Positions 15,797 to 23,466 of a stretch of DNA of 64,000 nt are shown here, piece by piece. Source of the DNA: CBDFNC01 sp965249895 (lineage in GTDB: Bacteria; Pseudomonadota; Gammaproteobacteria; Enterobacterales; CBDFNC01); the NCBI GenBank assembly GCA_965249895.1, contig CBDFNC010000004.1:1240001-1304000 (forward strand). The letters run 5' to 3'. Position 1 is the first letter of the stretch, and each line of letters starts with the position of its first letter. The position numbers and the translations under genes are program-made. The notes beneath the pieces were generated by a model. The model saw only the letters and a list, made by a program, of their open reading frames with translations. It was not told the DNA's origin and ran no database searches.

Positions 15797-16807
15797 TTAC
15801 TGCATGGATTTAAGGCGTGTTTCCGCCATACGAATGGTCAGCTTGAGCGCATTCTCCATCGCCAACTTTGAGGCAATGTTTTGCCCGTAAATATCATACG
15901 CGGAGCCATGGTTGGCCGTTGCGATAGGGATTGGAATACCACCTTGAACGGTAACGCCTCGGTCAAACCCCATCATTTTTAATGCAGTCGCACCTTGATC
16001 ATGGTACATGGATACCACTGAATTCAGCTTCTCTTTTTGTACTGCCCACATAGTCGTATCCCCTGGATAAGGGCCATACGCCTGAATGCCCTTGGCTTTG
16101 GCTTTTTCGATGGCGGGTGAGATAATTGTGATTTCCTCATCGCCGAATAACCCTCCTTCCCCGCCATGGGGGTTTAGTGCTTGAACGGCAATTTTTGGCT
16201 GTTCGAAACCGGCACTCTTCAGGGTTCTGTTCATCAATTCAATGGTTTCAAGCACCGAGCCTACGCTTAAATTTTCCACCACATTTTTAAACGGAATATG
16301 TGAGGTCACCCGACCCGCCCAGATATCATCAACCACGTTCACTTCACAGCCAAAGCCCTTATAGCCGGTCAGCTCCGAGAACCAGGACAATTCATCTCTG
16401 TGAGTTAATCCGCCCATATGCATGGCTTGTTTGTTAAGGGGAGCGAAACAAATACCTTGTGTTTTCCCCGCCAGGGTGAGTTCAACTGCAATTTTTAATG
16501 TTTCCAGCATATAGCGGCCACCTTGCTCAGTGGCCTGGCCATACACAAAGTCTCTCTTATCCGAACACTGATATGGCATTAGCACAGGTACCCCAGGACG
16601 AAACGCACCGGAGTCAACGCTTTCGGCTATTTCGTAGGGAAAGCTCTGCTTGGCAATTTCCATGCCCTTTTCCAGCTCAGCTTGGTCTGCAATAATAAAT
16701 ATATCTGCGGCAAGGCGATTGGCTTCATCGGCCAACGCTTTTACGGCAACTTCCGGACCAATCCCTGATGGGTCGCCTAACACGAGTGCAATTTTTGGTT
16801 TAAGCAT
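15797..16807 (-). CDS. pdxA2: PdxA2-type 4-phospho-hydroxyacid dehydrogenase/decarboxylase
   Basis: 336 residues of the PdxA family. Metal-binding histidines lie in GGLTHRDEL, in ALNPHGGEGGLFGDEE and in SMYHDQG. The paralogue PdxA2 oxidises and decarboxylates 4-phospho-D-threonate or 4-phospho-D-erythronate to dihydroxyacetone phosphate, CO2 and NADH. Context here (TRAP transporter, short-ketose kinase, isomerases) favours that catabolic role over pyridoxal phosphate synthesis, where pdxA usually sits with ksgA/surA. The usual DUF1537 kinase partner is missing, so the phosphorylated substrate's source is unresolved. A strong Shine-Dalgarno, GGAGGAG, precedes the ATG at 16807. Confidence 0.8.
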   Translation of the reverse strand: MLKPKIALVLGDPSGIGPEVAVKALADEANRLAADIFIIADQAELEKGMEIAKQSFPYEIAESVDSGAFRPGVPVLMPYQCSDKRDFVYGQATEQGGRYMLETLKIAVELTLAGKTQGICFAPLNKQAMHMGGLTHRDELSWFSELTGYKGFGCEVNVVDDIWAGRVTSHIPFKNVVENLSVGSVLETIELMNRTLKSAGFEQPKIAVQALNPHGGEGGLFGDEEITIISPAIEKAKAKGIQAYGPYPGDTTMWAVQKEKLNSVVSMYHDQGATALKMMGFDRGVTVQGGIPIPIATANHGSAYDIYGQNIASKLAMENALKLTIRMAETRLKSMQ

Positions 16808-16823
16808 AAGTTAACTCCTCCGC

Positions 16824-18107
16824 CTAGCGGTATAGAAAATCGACAAAGCCAATTGAAATGGCTGGAACATAAGTAGCGAGCATGAGCACCAGGAATAAAA
16901 CACCGATAAAGCCGACATTCACCTTGGTCACGCTCCAGATATCTGTTTTGGCAATAGAGCATGCGGTAAGCAATACACTGGCCACGGGTGGCGTTTGCTG
17001 TCCAATGGAAATATTAAGGGCTAACATAATCCCGAAATGAATAGGGTCTATACCGAGCTGATGGATCAGTGGTAGCACTATGGGCACAGTTAAGATTATC
17101 GCCGCTGCGCCATGCAGGAAAACACCCACAATCAGCAGCATAATGTTGAGCATCATCAACACCACGTATTTGTTTTCTGAGATGCTGAGCATACCCGCGG
17201 CCATCGCTTGAGGAACTTCCTGCTCGGTAAGGTACAGACCTAATACTGCGGATGTCGCCACCAGTAGCATCACCACGGACGTCCCGGTCACGCCTTCCAG
17301 CATGGCTTTGTAAAACAGCTTAAAATCCATTTCGCGATAGATGAAGATACTAATGATCAACGCCAGTAGTACGGCCAGGCCCGCGGCTTCGGTTGCTGTC
17401 ATAAAACCAGATAGTATGCCACCAAGAATCGCGAAAGGTAATGTCAATGCCCAAAAGGCATCTTTAAAGGCAATCCATAGCTTTCTTAAACTAAACGACT
17501 CCTCTCTGGGCAAGTTATATTTCACCGCGTAGTAATAACACAGAGCAAACATACCCGCAGCGCCCAGCAAACCTGAGATAATGCCCGCCACAAACAGCTT
17601 AGAAATAGACACATCAGCCATGGCACCATAAATAATCATCGGCAGGGAAGGCGGTATAATCACAGCTAATGACGCCGACGACGAGGTCACTGCGGCAGAA
17701 AAACTGGACGAATAACCGCGTTTTTTCATCGCGGGGATCAAAATGGAGCCTAATGCTGCAACATCGGCCACCGCTGAGCCTGAGATTTCGGCAAATATCA
17801 TAGAGACGCCGACGTTAACCATGGATAAGCCACCGCGAACAAATCCCACCATGGCATTCACAAAGTTAATCAGGCGGATGGAAATACCACCGGTATTCAT
17901 CAAGGCGCCGGCAAAAACAAACAGAGGTATGGCCAATAAGGTGAACTTGGAGCCCCCTTCGAACATGGCCAATGCGGCGTTATAAATGGAATCAAATCCC
18001 GAGTTCGCAACCATGCCAATCAGGGCAACTGTCCCTATGGCTACGCCAATGGGGACATTGATCATGACTAATGCTATTAAGCCAAGTAACACTAAGATTG
18101 CGCTCAT
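16824..18107 (-). CDS. dctM: TRAP transporter large permease, DctM type
   Basis: 427 residues, about 12 hydrophobic helices, the normal DctM length. Family motifs are visible, for example GSKFTLLAIPLFVFAGALM and the glycine-rich helical hairpins (SGSAVADVAALG, SSSASLAVIIPPSLPMIIYG). It uses the sodium gradient to import the solute delivered by the DctP protein. The ATG overlaps the dctQ stop by 4 bp (ATGA), so M and Q are translationally coupled. It belongs to the carbohydrate operon, upstream of pdxA2 by 16 bp. Confidence 0.92.
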   Translation of the reverse strand: MSAILVLLGLIALVMINVPIGVAIGTVALIGMVANSGFDSIYNAALAMFEGGSKFTLLAIPLFVFAGALMNTGGISIRLINFVNAMVGFVRGGLSMVNVGVSMIFAEISGSAVADVAALGSILIPAMKKRGYSSSFSAAVTSSSASLAVIIPPSLPMIIYGAMADVSISKLFVAGIISGLLGAAGMFALCYYYAVKYNLPREESFSLRKLWIAFKDAFWALTLPFAILGGILSGFMTATEAAGLAVLLALIISIFIYREMDFKLFYKAMLEGVTGTSVVMLLVATSAVLGLYLTEQEVPQAMAAGMLSISENKYVVLMMLNIMLLIVGVFLHGAAAIILTVPIVLPLIHQLGIDPIHFGIMLALNISIGQQTPPVASVLLTACSIAKTDIWSVTKVNVGFIGVLFLVLMLATYVPAISIGFVDFLYR

Positions 18108-18676
18108 CGAACTGTCTCCATCGCATCGGCCATCTCTTTTTTGGCTTCTTTTATGGCTTCTTTTATTTCTTCATCTTCTTGTGTTGAGCCTTTACAGACC
18201 AGCTGCCAGGCATCGGGCATCGAACATAGTTGCGCAACGATAAATAGCGCCGCACCTATGGGCAGTGCTGATTGCGCCACGGCAAGAGGGACCCATTCCA
18301 GACTGGTGAGGGTTTCATCCCCAAAAATACGCAAAATGTAGTAACCGGCCCAGGCCATTAAGGCAAAAAAGCCAATCACCACAAGTTCACTAAAAACAAA
18401 TAAGGCTTTTCGGATGGGTAGCGACATGGATGCAACAAAACCACCGAACCCCATGTGTGAGCGTTTTAACGCGCACAGAGCTGAACCGAAAAAGGTAAGC
18501 CAGGCAAGCAAGATGGCAGATACTTCGTCATACCAATAGAGCGAGGCCCCAAGAAAGCGCGAAAAAACCGCGGAGATAATAATAGTACTTAGGGATACAA
18601 GAATAAGCATGGATATCACTATCAATGCTTTTTCCAGGATCCGGCTGGTTTTTGATAACCACAGGTTTAACAACAT
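18104..18676 (-). CDS. dctQ: TRAP transporter small permease, DctQ type
   Basis: 190 residues with four predicted membrane helices in the DctQ pattern (near 12-35, 48-64, 92-110 and 136-154) and a charged, Glu/Lys-rich cytoplasmic tail (EDEEIKEAIKEAKKEM). It forms the permease complex with DctM. AAGGAGC precedes the ATG. A 63-bp gap separates it from dctP, enough for mRNA processing or a small hairpin that would allow more DctP than permease to be made. Confidence 0.88.
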   Translation of the reverse strand: MLLNLWLSKTSRILEKALIVISMLILVSLSTIIISAVFSRFLGASLYWYDEVSAILLAWLTFFGSALCALKRSHMGFGGFVASMSLPIRKALFVFSELVVIGFFALMAWAGYYILRIFGDETLTSLEWVPLAVAQSALPIGAALFIVAQLCSMPDAWQLVCKGSTQEDEEIKEAIKEAKKEMADAMETVR

Positions 18677-18739
18677 AACGGGCTCCTTACGGCCATTGCA
18701 TTAGAAAAAGGCCGCGCCCCATGGGTCGCGGCACCTTTA

Positions 18740-19726
18740 CTAGTTAGCCGCGGCTAGCGCTTTATCTAACATGTTTTGTCCATTGTTGACGTTTTTCACA
18801 AAGTCTTCATAAATAGGTTTGCTGGCTGCAACAAACGCCTCGCGATTGGCCACGTTCAACTTCATCCCACCTGCAACAAGTTTATCTTTTAGCTCACCTT
18901 CAAGACGGGCAGCCTCTGCATAGCCCCATTGCTGCGCCTCTTTCGCTGCTGCAATCACTATGTCTTGTACTTCTTTTGGGTGTTTTTTAAAGTGGCTTGC
19001 ACCTGTGGTGAGGTAAGCCGGTGTATAGACGTGATTGGTGACACTCAGGTACTTTTGTACTTCGTGTAGCTTGGCTGCGTATATATTGGTGAACGGGTTT
19101 TCCTGTCCATCGATGACCCCTGTTTGCAGGCCGATAAACACTTCACTAAATGCCATTGGCGTCGGATTTGCATTCCAGTTACGGAACATTTTTACCCGCC
19201 AGGAGCTGTTCGGGGTGCGCATTTTAAGAGATTTAAGATCGGCAGGTGTATCTATAGGTTTTTCATTATTGGTCATATGTCTAAAACCATTTTCCCAAAA
19301 ACCGATGACTTGATACCCTTTCTTCTGTGCCGCAGGCGCGATGTAAGGCCAGAATACATCTTTTTCTATTTTGGCTACGTGCTCTCTATCCGCAACCAGG
19401 AAAGGAAGTTCAAACAGAGCCATTTCAGGGACGTGGGTCGGCAGTGTAGATGTCAGCAGGGCAATATCGATAGTGCCAAGTTTTAGTTTTTGCTGTACAT
19501 CTTTATCTTTACCCAGTTGCGCGGCGCCAAAGAATTTCATCTGATAGTCTATGCCGGCATCTTTAAACTGTTTGTTGGCATTTTCGGTAAAGTATTGGGT
19601 TGTATTGTATTGAAGGGACCCCAGTTGCGCGCTTGTGGCGACAACCAAGTTTTCAGCGCCGACAGCCACACCGCTCATTGATACACTCGCCGTCAGTAGG
19701 GCTGAGAATAGAACTTTCCTCTTCAT
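18740..19726 (-). CDS. dctP: TRAP transporter periplasmic solute-binding protein, DctP type
   Basis: 328 residues with a signal peptide (cleavage likely after AVGA, near residue 23). The conserved Arg that binds a substrate carboxylate in TRAP receptors is present in LKMRTPNSS (near 170), followed by the family pattern PTPMAFSEVFIGLQTGVIDGQENP. This suggests an acid such as erythronate or threonate, or a polyol-like ligand bound differently. It is the promoter-proximal TRAP gene. The upstream 254-bp space contains a possible operator (19774-19789). Confidence 0.9.
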   Translation of the reverse strand: MKRKVLFSALLTASVSMSGVAVGAENLVVATSAQLGSLQYNTTQYFTENANKQFKDAGIDYQMKFFGAAQLGKDKDVQQKLKLGTIDIALLTSTLPTHVPEMALFELPFLVADREHVAKIEKDVFWPYIAPAAQKKGYQVIGFWENGFRHMTNNEKPIDTPADLKSLKMRTPNSSWRVKMFRNWNANPTPMAFSEVFIGLQTGVIDGQENPFTNIYAAKLHEVQKYLSVTNHVYTPAYLTTGASHFKKHPKEVQDIVIAAAKEAQQWGYAEAARLEGELKDKLVAGGMKLNVANREAFVAASKPIYEDFVKNVNNGQNMLDKALAAAN

Positions 19727-19773
19727 CGTTTCTTTCCTTTTATTAATCGCTAGTTTTAGCGTTTCTACTTCCC

Positions 19774-19789
19774 TAACCTATCCAGGTTA
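19774..19789. promoter_or_regulatory. Inverted repeat upstream of dctP, candidate operator
   Basis: TAACCT-ATCC-AGGTTA lies 48-63 bp upstream of the dctP start, within a longer near-palindrome (CCC...GGGG). Its position between rpiB and the TRAP operon suits the SorC-type regulator of the locus, but no second copy confirms it. Confidence 0.35.
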
Positions 19790-19980
19790 AGGGGATTAAT
19801 GCCGCTAGGACTATCTACTGCCTGAATTTATCTGATAGCTTGACGACACTCTCTTGCTCCAAAACATATTGGAAATAACCAAGGCTAACCTTCACTAGTG
19901 CACATTTGCTTGGCTGCACTTGACCTAGTTCCACTCTCACCTGGTTATTTGCGATATGTTTTTACTGACCGAACAAACGA

Positions 19981-20442
19981 CTAGTCGTTATACTTCTCAG
20001 CAAATTCCTTCTCTATTTCGTTGATCCGATTAACTTTTGGGGTGGATGGACCATCGGTAAAATCTGAATTCAGCCAAACTTCAACAATTGATTTCGCTAA
20101 CTCGTGACCTACCACACGTGAGCCCATTGTGATTATTTGCGCATCATTACTTTTTCTCGCTCTCTCCGCTGAGTAAGAGTCATGACATAACGCAGCTCTT
20201 ATCCCCGGCACCTTGTTGGCTACAATAGAAACGCCTATACCTGTACCGCATAACAGAATTCCACGTTGGTGCTCACCATTTTTTATGGCGGTTGCCACTC
20301 TTCCGGCTATATCCGGATAATGCTCTCCTTGCTTTTGCAAGACGCTATAATCGGTGAATGGGATAGCTTTCTCGGTGAGCAGCTGCTTTATATGTTGTTT
20401 CAATTCCGTAGCGGCATCATCACAAGCGATGGCGATTGACAT
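19981..20442 (-). CDS. rpiB: RpiB-family isomerase, probable D-erythrulose-4-phosphate isomerase
   Basis: 153 residues from the ATG at 20442, which has GAGGGA at ideal spacing; an ATG 15 bp upstream has no such site. The active-site Cys is in LLCGTGIGVSI (near 67), with Asp10-type residues in ACDDAA and the phosphate-binding block CHDSYSAERARKSNDAQ. RpiB proteins interconvert ribose-5-P and ribulose-5-P. In tetritol pathways a paralogue (DerI/EryI type) converts D-erythrulose-4-P to D-erythrose-4-P. Location in a tetrulose-like locus favours the second. It is transcribed toward dctP with a 254-bp gap, so it may be a separate unit or the leader gene of the operon. Confidence 0.85.
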   Translation of the reverse strand: MSIAIACDDAATELKQHIKQLLTEKAIPFTDYSVLQKQGEHYPDIAGRVATAIKNGEHQRGILLCGTGIGVSIVANKVPGIRAALCHDSYSAERARKSNDAQIITMGSRVVGHELAKSIVEVWLNSDFTDGPSTPKVNRINEIEKEFAEKYND

Positions 20443-20566
20443 ACTTCCCTCGTTCATATGTTTTGCTTTTGTTCACTTGATCATATTATGTGTTAACCGC
20501 ATGTTCCAACGACCAATGCTCAATAAGTCGATTTCGCTCACAAACAGTTAACAAATGCGATTAAAT

Positions 20567-20584
20567 ATGAGACGAACATCTCAT
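20567..20584. promoter_or_regulatory. Inverted repeat upstream of rpiB, candidate operator
   Basis: ATGAGA-CGAACA-TCTCAT forms a 6+6 palindrome about 130 bp upstream of rpiB. It may bind the SorC-type regulator or be chance. It differs from the inverted repeat upstream of dctP, so at most one is likely to be its site. Confidence 0.25.
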
Positions 20585-20873
20585 TAAGTTTCTTTAGTCT
20601 ATTTACCTGATGGAATACGCTTTCTATTTCAAATTAATTTGAGTTACCTAGATATATCATATGAACACGAGTGTTATTTTTGATACGGAGAAGCACAGAC
20701 CTATCCTATTCCACAATCGAATAAGTCATCAAAAATGAGGCTTTAGTCGCAAAATACGCCGCCAATTGGTTTTTAATCAGTTCACGGTGAGCATTCAGTG
20801 CAGTTTGCTGGCGTTATTTAGCTACACAGATGAACATAAGATCTCGGCAGTACTACTCCTGCTTTCAGAGTGC

Positions 20874-21170
20874 CTACTGGCGTGTTCGAGAGAGGAAATG
20901 GCGAAAGAGTGACCGTTGCGATAGATTGTTAACACCTGGCACTATGGCAATGTCCAGCTCCTGGCAAGATTTGACTGTATTCGGGTTAAAACCCGGAGAG
21001 ACAATAAATGTGCCGCCTGCTTGTTTCGCTAAAATTACCTGCTCTCGATTAAGCACTGTCCCCGCACCGATTAGCATATCGGGTTGAGCTTCACGCAATA
21101 GACGGATCGCGTCAGCCAGCTCCTTACTCAGAGAAATAAAATATTCGGCACAGTCGATGAGCCGGAATAA
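20874..21170 (-). pseudogene. KDPG/KHG aldolase (eda-type) pseudogene
   Basis: The minus strand encodes IDCAEYFISLSKELA joined directly to DAIRLLREAQPDMLIGAGTV, then FIVSPGFNPNTV and DIAIVPGVNN. This is the class I 2-keto-3-deoxy-6-phosphogluconate aldolase sequence with two faults. About 20 residues (the usual GGI-VLEVTLRT-A strand, which carries the active-site Glu) are missing between ELA and DAIRL. The protein ends soon after PGVNN, before the KFFPAE block with the Schiff-base Lys. It cannot be an active aldolase. It sits between rpiB and the SorC-type regulator on the same strand, so an aldolase was probably once part of this locus. Confidence 0.8.
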
Positions 21171-21254
21171 CTTTAATCGCAGCGACAACAAAAGAATACA
21201 GATCGTCAAACAGGCCTTACCAGTGGCTTGATATAACATCAAGCTGAATGGCAT

Positions 21255-21640
21255 CTATAACTTCGAATTGAGTGAAAGATTACCGGCACTGAAAGAACTG
21301 ATCCGATCAATCGAGGGAGATTTACCGGTTCAGAAAAAGTAATACCTACTGAGAGGCCACGGATAGCGGTTGCTACAGAGATTCTTGTCCTTTTTAGACG
21401 GAGATTCCCTGGTACCCCAGAGTGTGAACTTTACGGGTAGCTTTTTGGGAGAGATGCTATACGGAGGCGCTAGCCAGTTGTAAAATAATTGATCGAAGTC
21501 CCCGTAGAGCTTTATCCACAATCCATTCACTGTAAATCTAGATATTATTTACACAAGTTCTGCTATGAGGTCATGGAAAGTATAGGAATGGGTGTTGTAG
21601 GGACGGTTAAGTGGAGCGTTGCAGTCAACCAATCCCCTGA
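21255..21640. other. Gene-free stretch with a short coding-like tail
   Basis: On the plus strand, 21246-21341 encodes a short coding-like tail (ELSERLPALKELIRSIEG, then DLPVQKK and TAA). It looks like the C-terminus of a lost protein, but I cannot name it and an in-frame TGA lies just upstream. The rest (21342-21640) shows no gene. Confidence 0.3.
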
Positions 21641-21646
21641 TGACCT

Positions 21647-21671
21647 AAGTTAGCCTGGTGAAGGCTAACTT
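21647..21671. terminator. Strong hairpin downstream of the SorC-type regulator
   Basis: A perfect 9-bp stem, AAGTTAGCC/GGCTAACTT, with a 7-base loop lies 71 bp beyond the regulator stop. There is no clear T tract on the regulator strand, so it may be a weak terminator or an mRNA-stabilising structure. Confidence 0.4.
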
Positions 21672-21741
21672 ATATTAGTTTCGGAAAAAGCAGTTAACGG
21701 CGAAATGATCTTTAATATTACTGGTTAGTAGGTGCTTTGAT

Positions 21742-22734
21742 TTATCTGGCGTGTTGGTCCAGATTAATCAGCGTTAAAGCATTGGTCACATTCGTCGCCA
21801 GGACATCAATGACTCCGGTTCTGAGGGCGCCTAACAAGGCCAGCGGCTTGCTACTTTCGGAAGCAATAGCGACCACTTCAGGAATATTTCGGTATTCATC
21901 GATACTGATGCCAATCACCCTGTCACTCATTACCGTATTAGCAGTGCGACCATCCACATCGAAAAAGTCGTAACCGGCGATATCACCAATAACGCCTTGT
22001 TTTATTCTGGCTTCAATCACTTCCTGAGCGGTAAACCAACCCAGATCTACCATATAGCTGTTTTCACTCATATCACCAACGCCAATCAATGCAACATCTG
22101 CTTTACGGGCCAAATCCAGCGTTTGTTTAACGGTTCCATTTTGCATAAACACACGCTTTTGCTCTTTATTTTCCACATAGGCTGGTACGTATAGTGTTTC
22201 ACTGGTGCCACCGTATTTTTTGGCAAATTGTCGGCAAATATGATCTGCGTTAAACATACCGCCTCGGGGATGGATACCACCGATTCCACAGACGAATTTA
22301 CAGTCTCGTTTACTCGTTACACCGACATGATGAGCGACCGCAGAAATGTTCCTGCCTTGGCCTACGGCGACAACCATTCCGTCTTTTAGCGAGCTGGAAA
22401 GATAACCCGAAACCATGCCGGCAACCTGAGATCGTTGATCCGCTTCGTTAGGTTGATCCAGGGAAATGAGTGCGCGTTTTATATTAAAGCGTTCGATCAA
22501 CTGTTGCTCGATCTTGGTGCTAAATACCGGGTGGTATTTCACGGAGATCTCAACGATACCTTCTTCCCTGGCTTTTTTGAGCAAACGCCCAACTTTCACT
22601 CTAGAAATGCCAAACTTTTTTGAAATTTCCTCTTGGGTCGACCCGTCCTGATAATAAGCAACAGAGATTTCTGTTAACAAATCTGTATCTTCGCGAAAAC
22701 CATCTGTTTTATTCGAGCTCATCAGACTCTCCAT
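21742..22734 (-). CDS. SorC-family sugar-responsive transcriptional regulator
   Basis: 330 residues. The N-terminal helix-turn-helix is STQEEISKKFGISRVKVGRLLKKA (near 32-55), followed by EGIVEI as in SorC/DeoR-type proteins. The C-terminal effector domain is the sugar-phosphate-binding SorC fold, with GQGRNISAV, GIGDMS-like (GVGDMSENS) and GDIAGYDFFDVDG motifs. Family members bind a phosphorylated sugar and usually control adjacent catabolic genes; EryD of erythritol loci is one example. An ATG 12 bp inside (22722) has GGAG at better spacing and may be the real start. It is transcribed toward the carbohydrate genes but separated by the pseudogene region. I infer that it regulates the TRAP/dhaKL operon. 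Confidence 0.85.
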   Translation of the reverse strand: MESLMSSNKTDGFREDTDLLTEISVAYYQDGSTQEEISKKFGISRVKVGRLLKKAREEGIVEISVKYHPVFSTKIEQQLIERFNIKRALISLDQPNEADQRSQVAGMVSGYLSSSLKDGMVVAVGQGRNISAVAHHVGVTSKRDCKFVCGIGGIHPRGGMFNADHICRQFAKKYGGTSETLYVPAYVENKEQKRVFMQNGTVKQTLDLARKADVALIGVGDMSENSYMVDLGWFTAQEVIEARIKQGVIGDIAGYDFFDVDGRTANTVMSDRVIGISIDEYRNIPEVVAIASESSKPLALLGALRTGVIDVLATNVTNALTLINLDQHAR

Positions 22735-22854
22735 CGTTTCTCTACACTCATCGCTCCTGAAAAAGTTATGGAGCTAACAAAGCGGATATTACCACTCGGC
22801 AAAATTTAATTTATTGAATCTTCTCATTTTTACGTAAATGGTTCAAAGACCGGC

Positions 22855-23035
22855 GTGTCGTCCGTTGGCAATTGTCAGACTTGTTAAGTACACGCTGCCA
22901 GTTCGGCCCCCGCGTCAGGCCGCTAAATCGCCAGAAAATCTGACAATTACGGGGGTCGCAGTGATAGTGGTGGCTAACTTTTAGCTACAACGCAACAACA
23001 AGTTTTGATTTCTAACAGTATGCTAGAAAAATAAA
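22855..23035. repeat. Dispersed intergenic repeat, copy R2
   Basis: The tail TGACAATTACGGGGG followed by GTGATAGTGGTGGCTAACTT matches copies R1 and R3. The 5' half contains CAATTGTCAGAC and a GC-rich inverted stretch (CCCCCGCGTCAGG). There is no ORF. Confidence 0.55.
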
Positions 23036-23039
23036 CATA

Positions 23040-23280
23040 TGAGTTTCAGGATGGAAACCAGTTAGTGCCGATCCTAAAACGCCCAATCACCGTTCGCCTG
23101 CAGGCGGTGATCCGACTCTCGGCCCTGCGACTTAACCGCTATTATGGCGCACGCTAAGCGTCTCCTGGCTAGCAGCTAAGCTTGCAATGACGGGAATTTG
23201 TGATAGTGATGGCTAACCTTTAGCTAAGACAAACGATAAATTTTGAGCTCTACAACTAGGACTGAAGAATAATTCGATAA
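23040..23280. repeat. Dispersed intergenic repeat, copy R3
   Basis: It shares CAATGACGGG...GTGATAGTGATGGCTAAC and the terminal GGACTGAAGAA with R1, and TTTAGCTA with R2. The 5' half carries GTGCCGATCCTAAAAC (R1: GTGTCCATCCTGAAAC) and a stem based on CGCCTGCAGGCG. It lies directly beside R2 between the SorC-type regulator and the chemoreceptor gene. Confidence 0.55.
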
Positions 23281-23466
23281 ATTTCTAGAAGGACACTAAT
23301 TTTCGATTCTGCATCAGCCAAGCTAGTGAATAATTGCGCAAGCTCTCAAATTAACACTAACGTCTGGCTTTTCAACAAAAAACCATTGAAATAAAACGAG
23401 TTAACATGAAGATAGCGGTTACTCCCAAAAAGCATAACAACAAACATATTTATTCAGGATGGGCAT

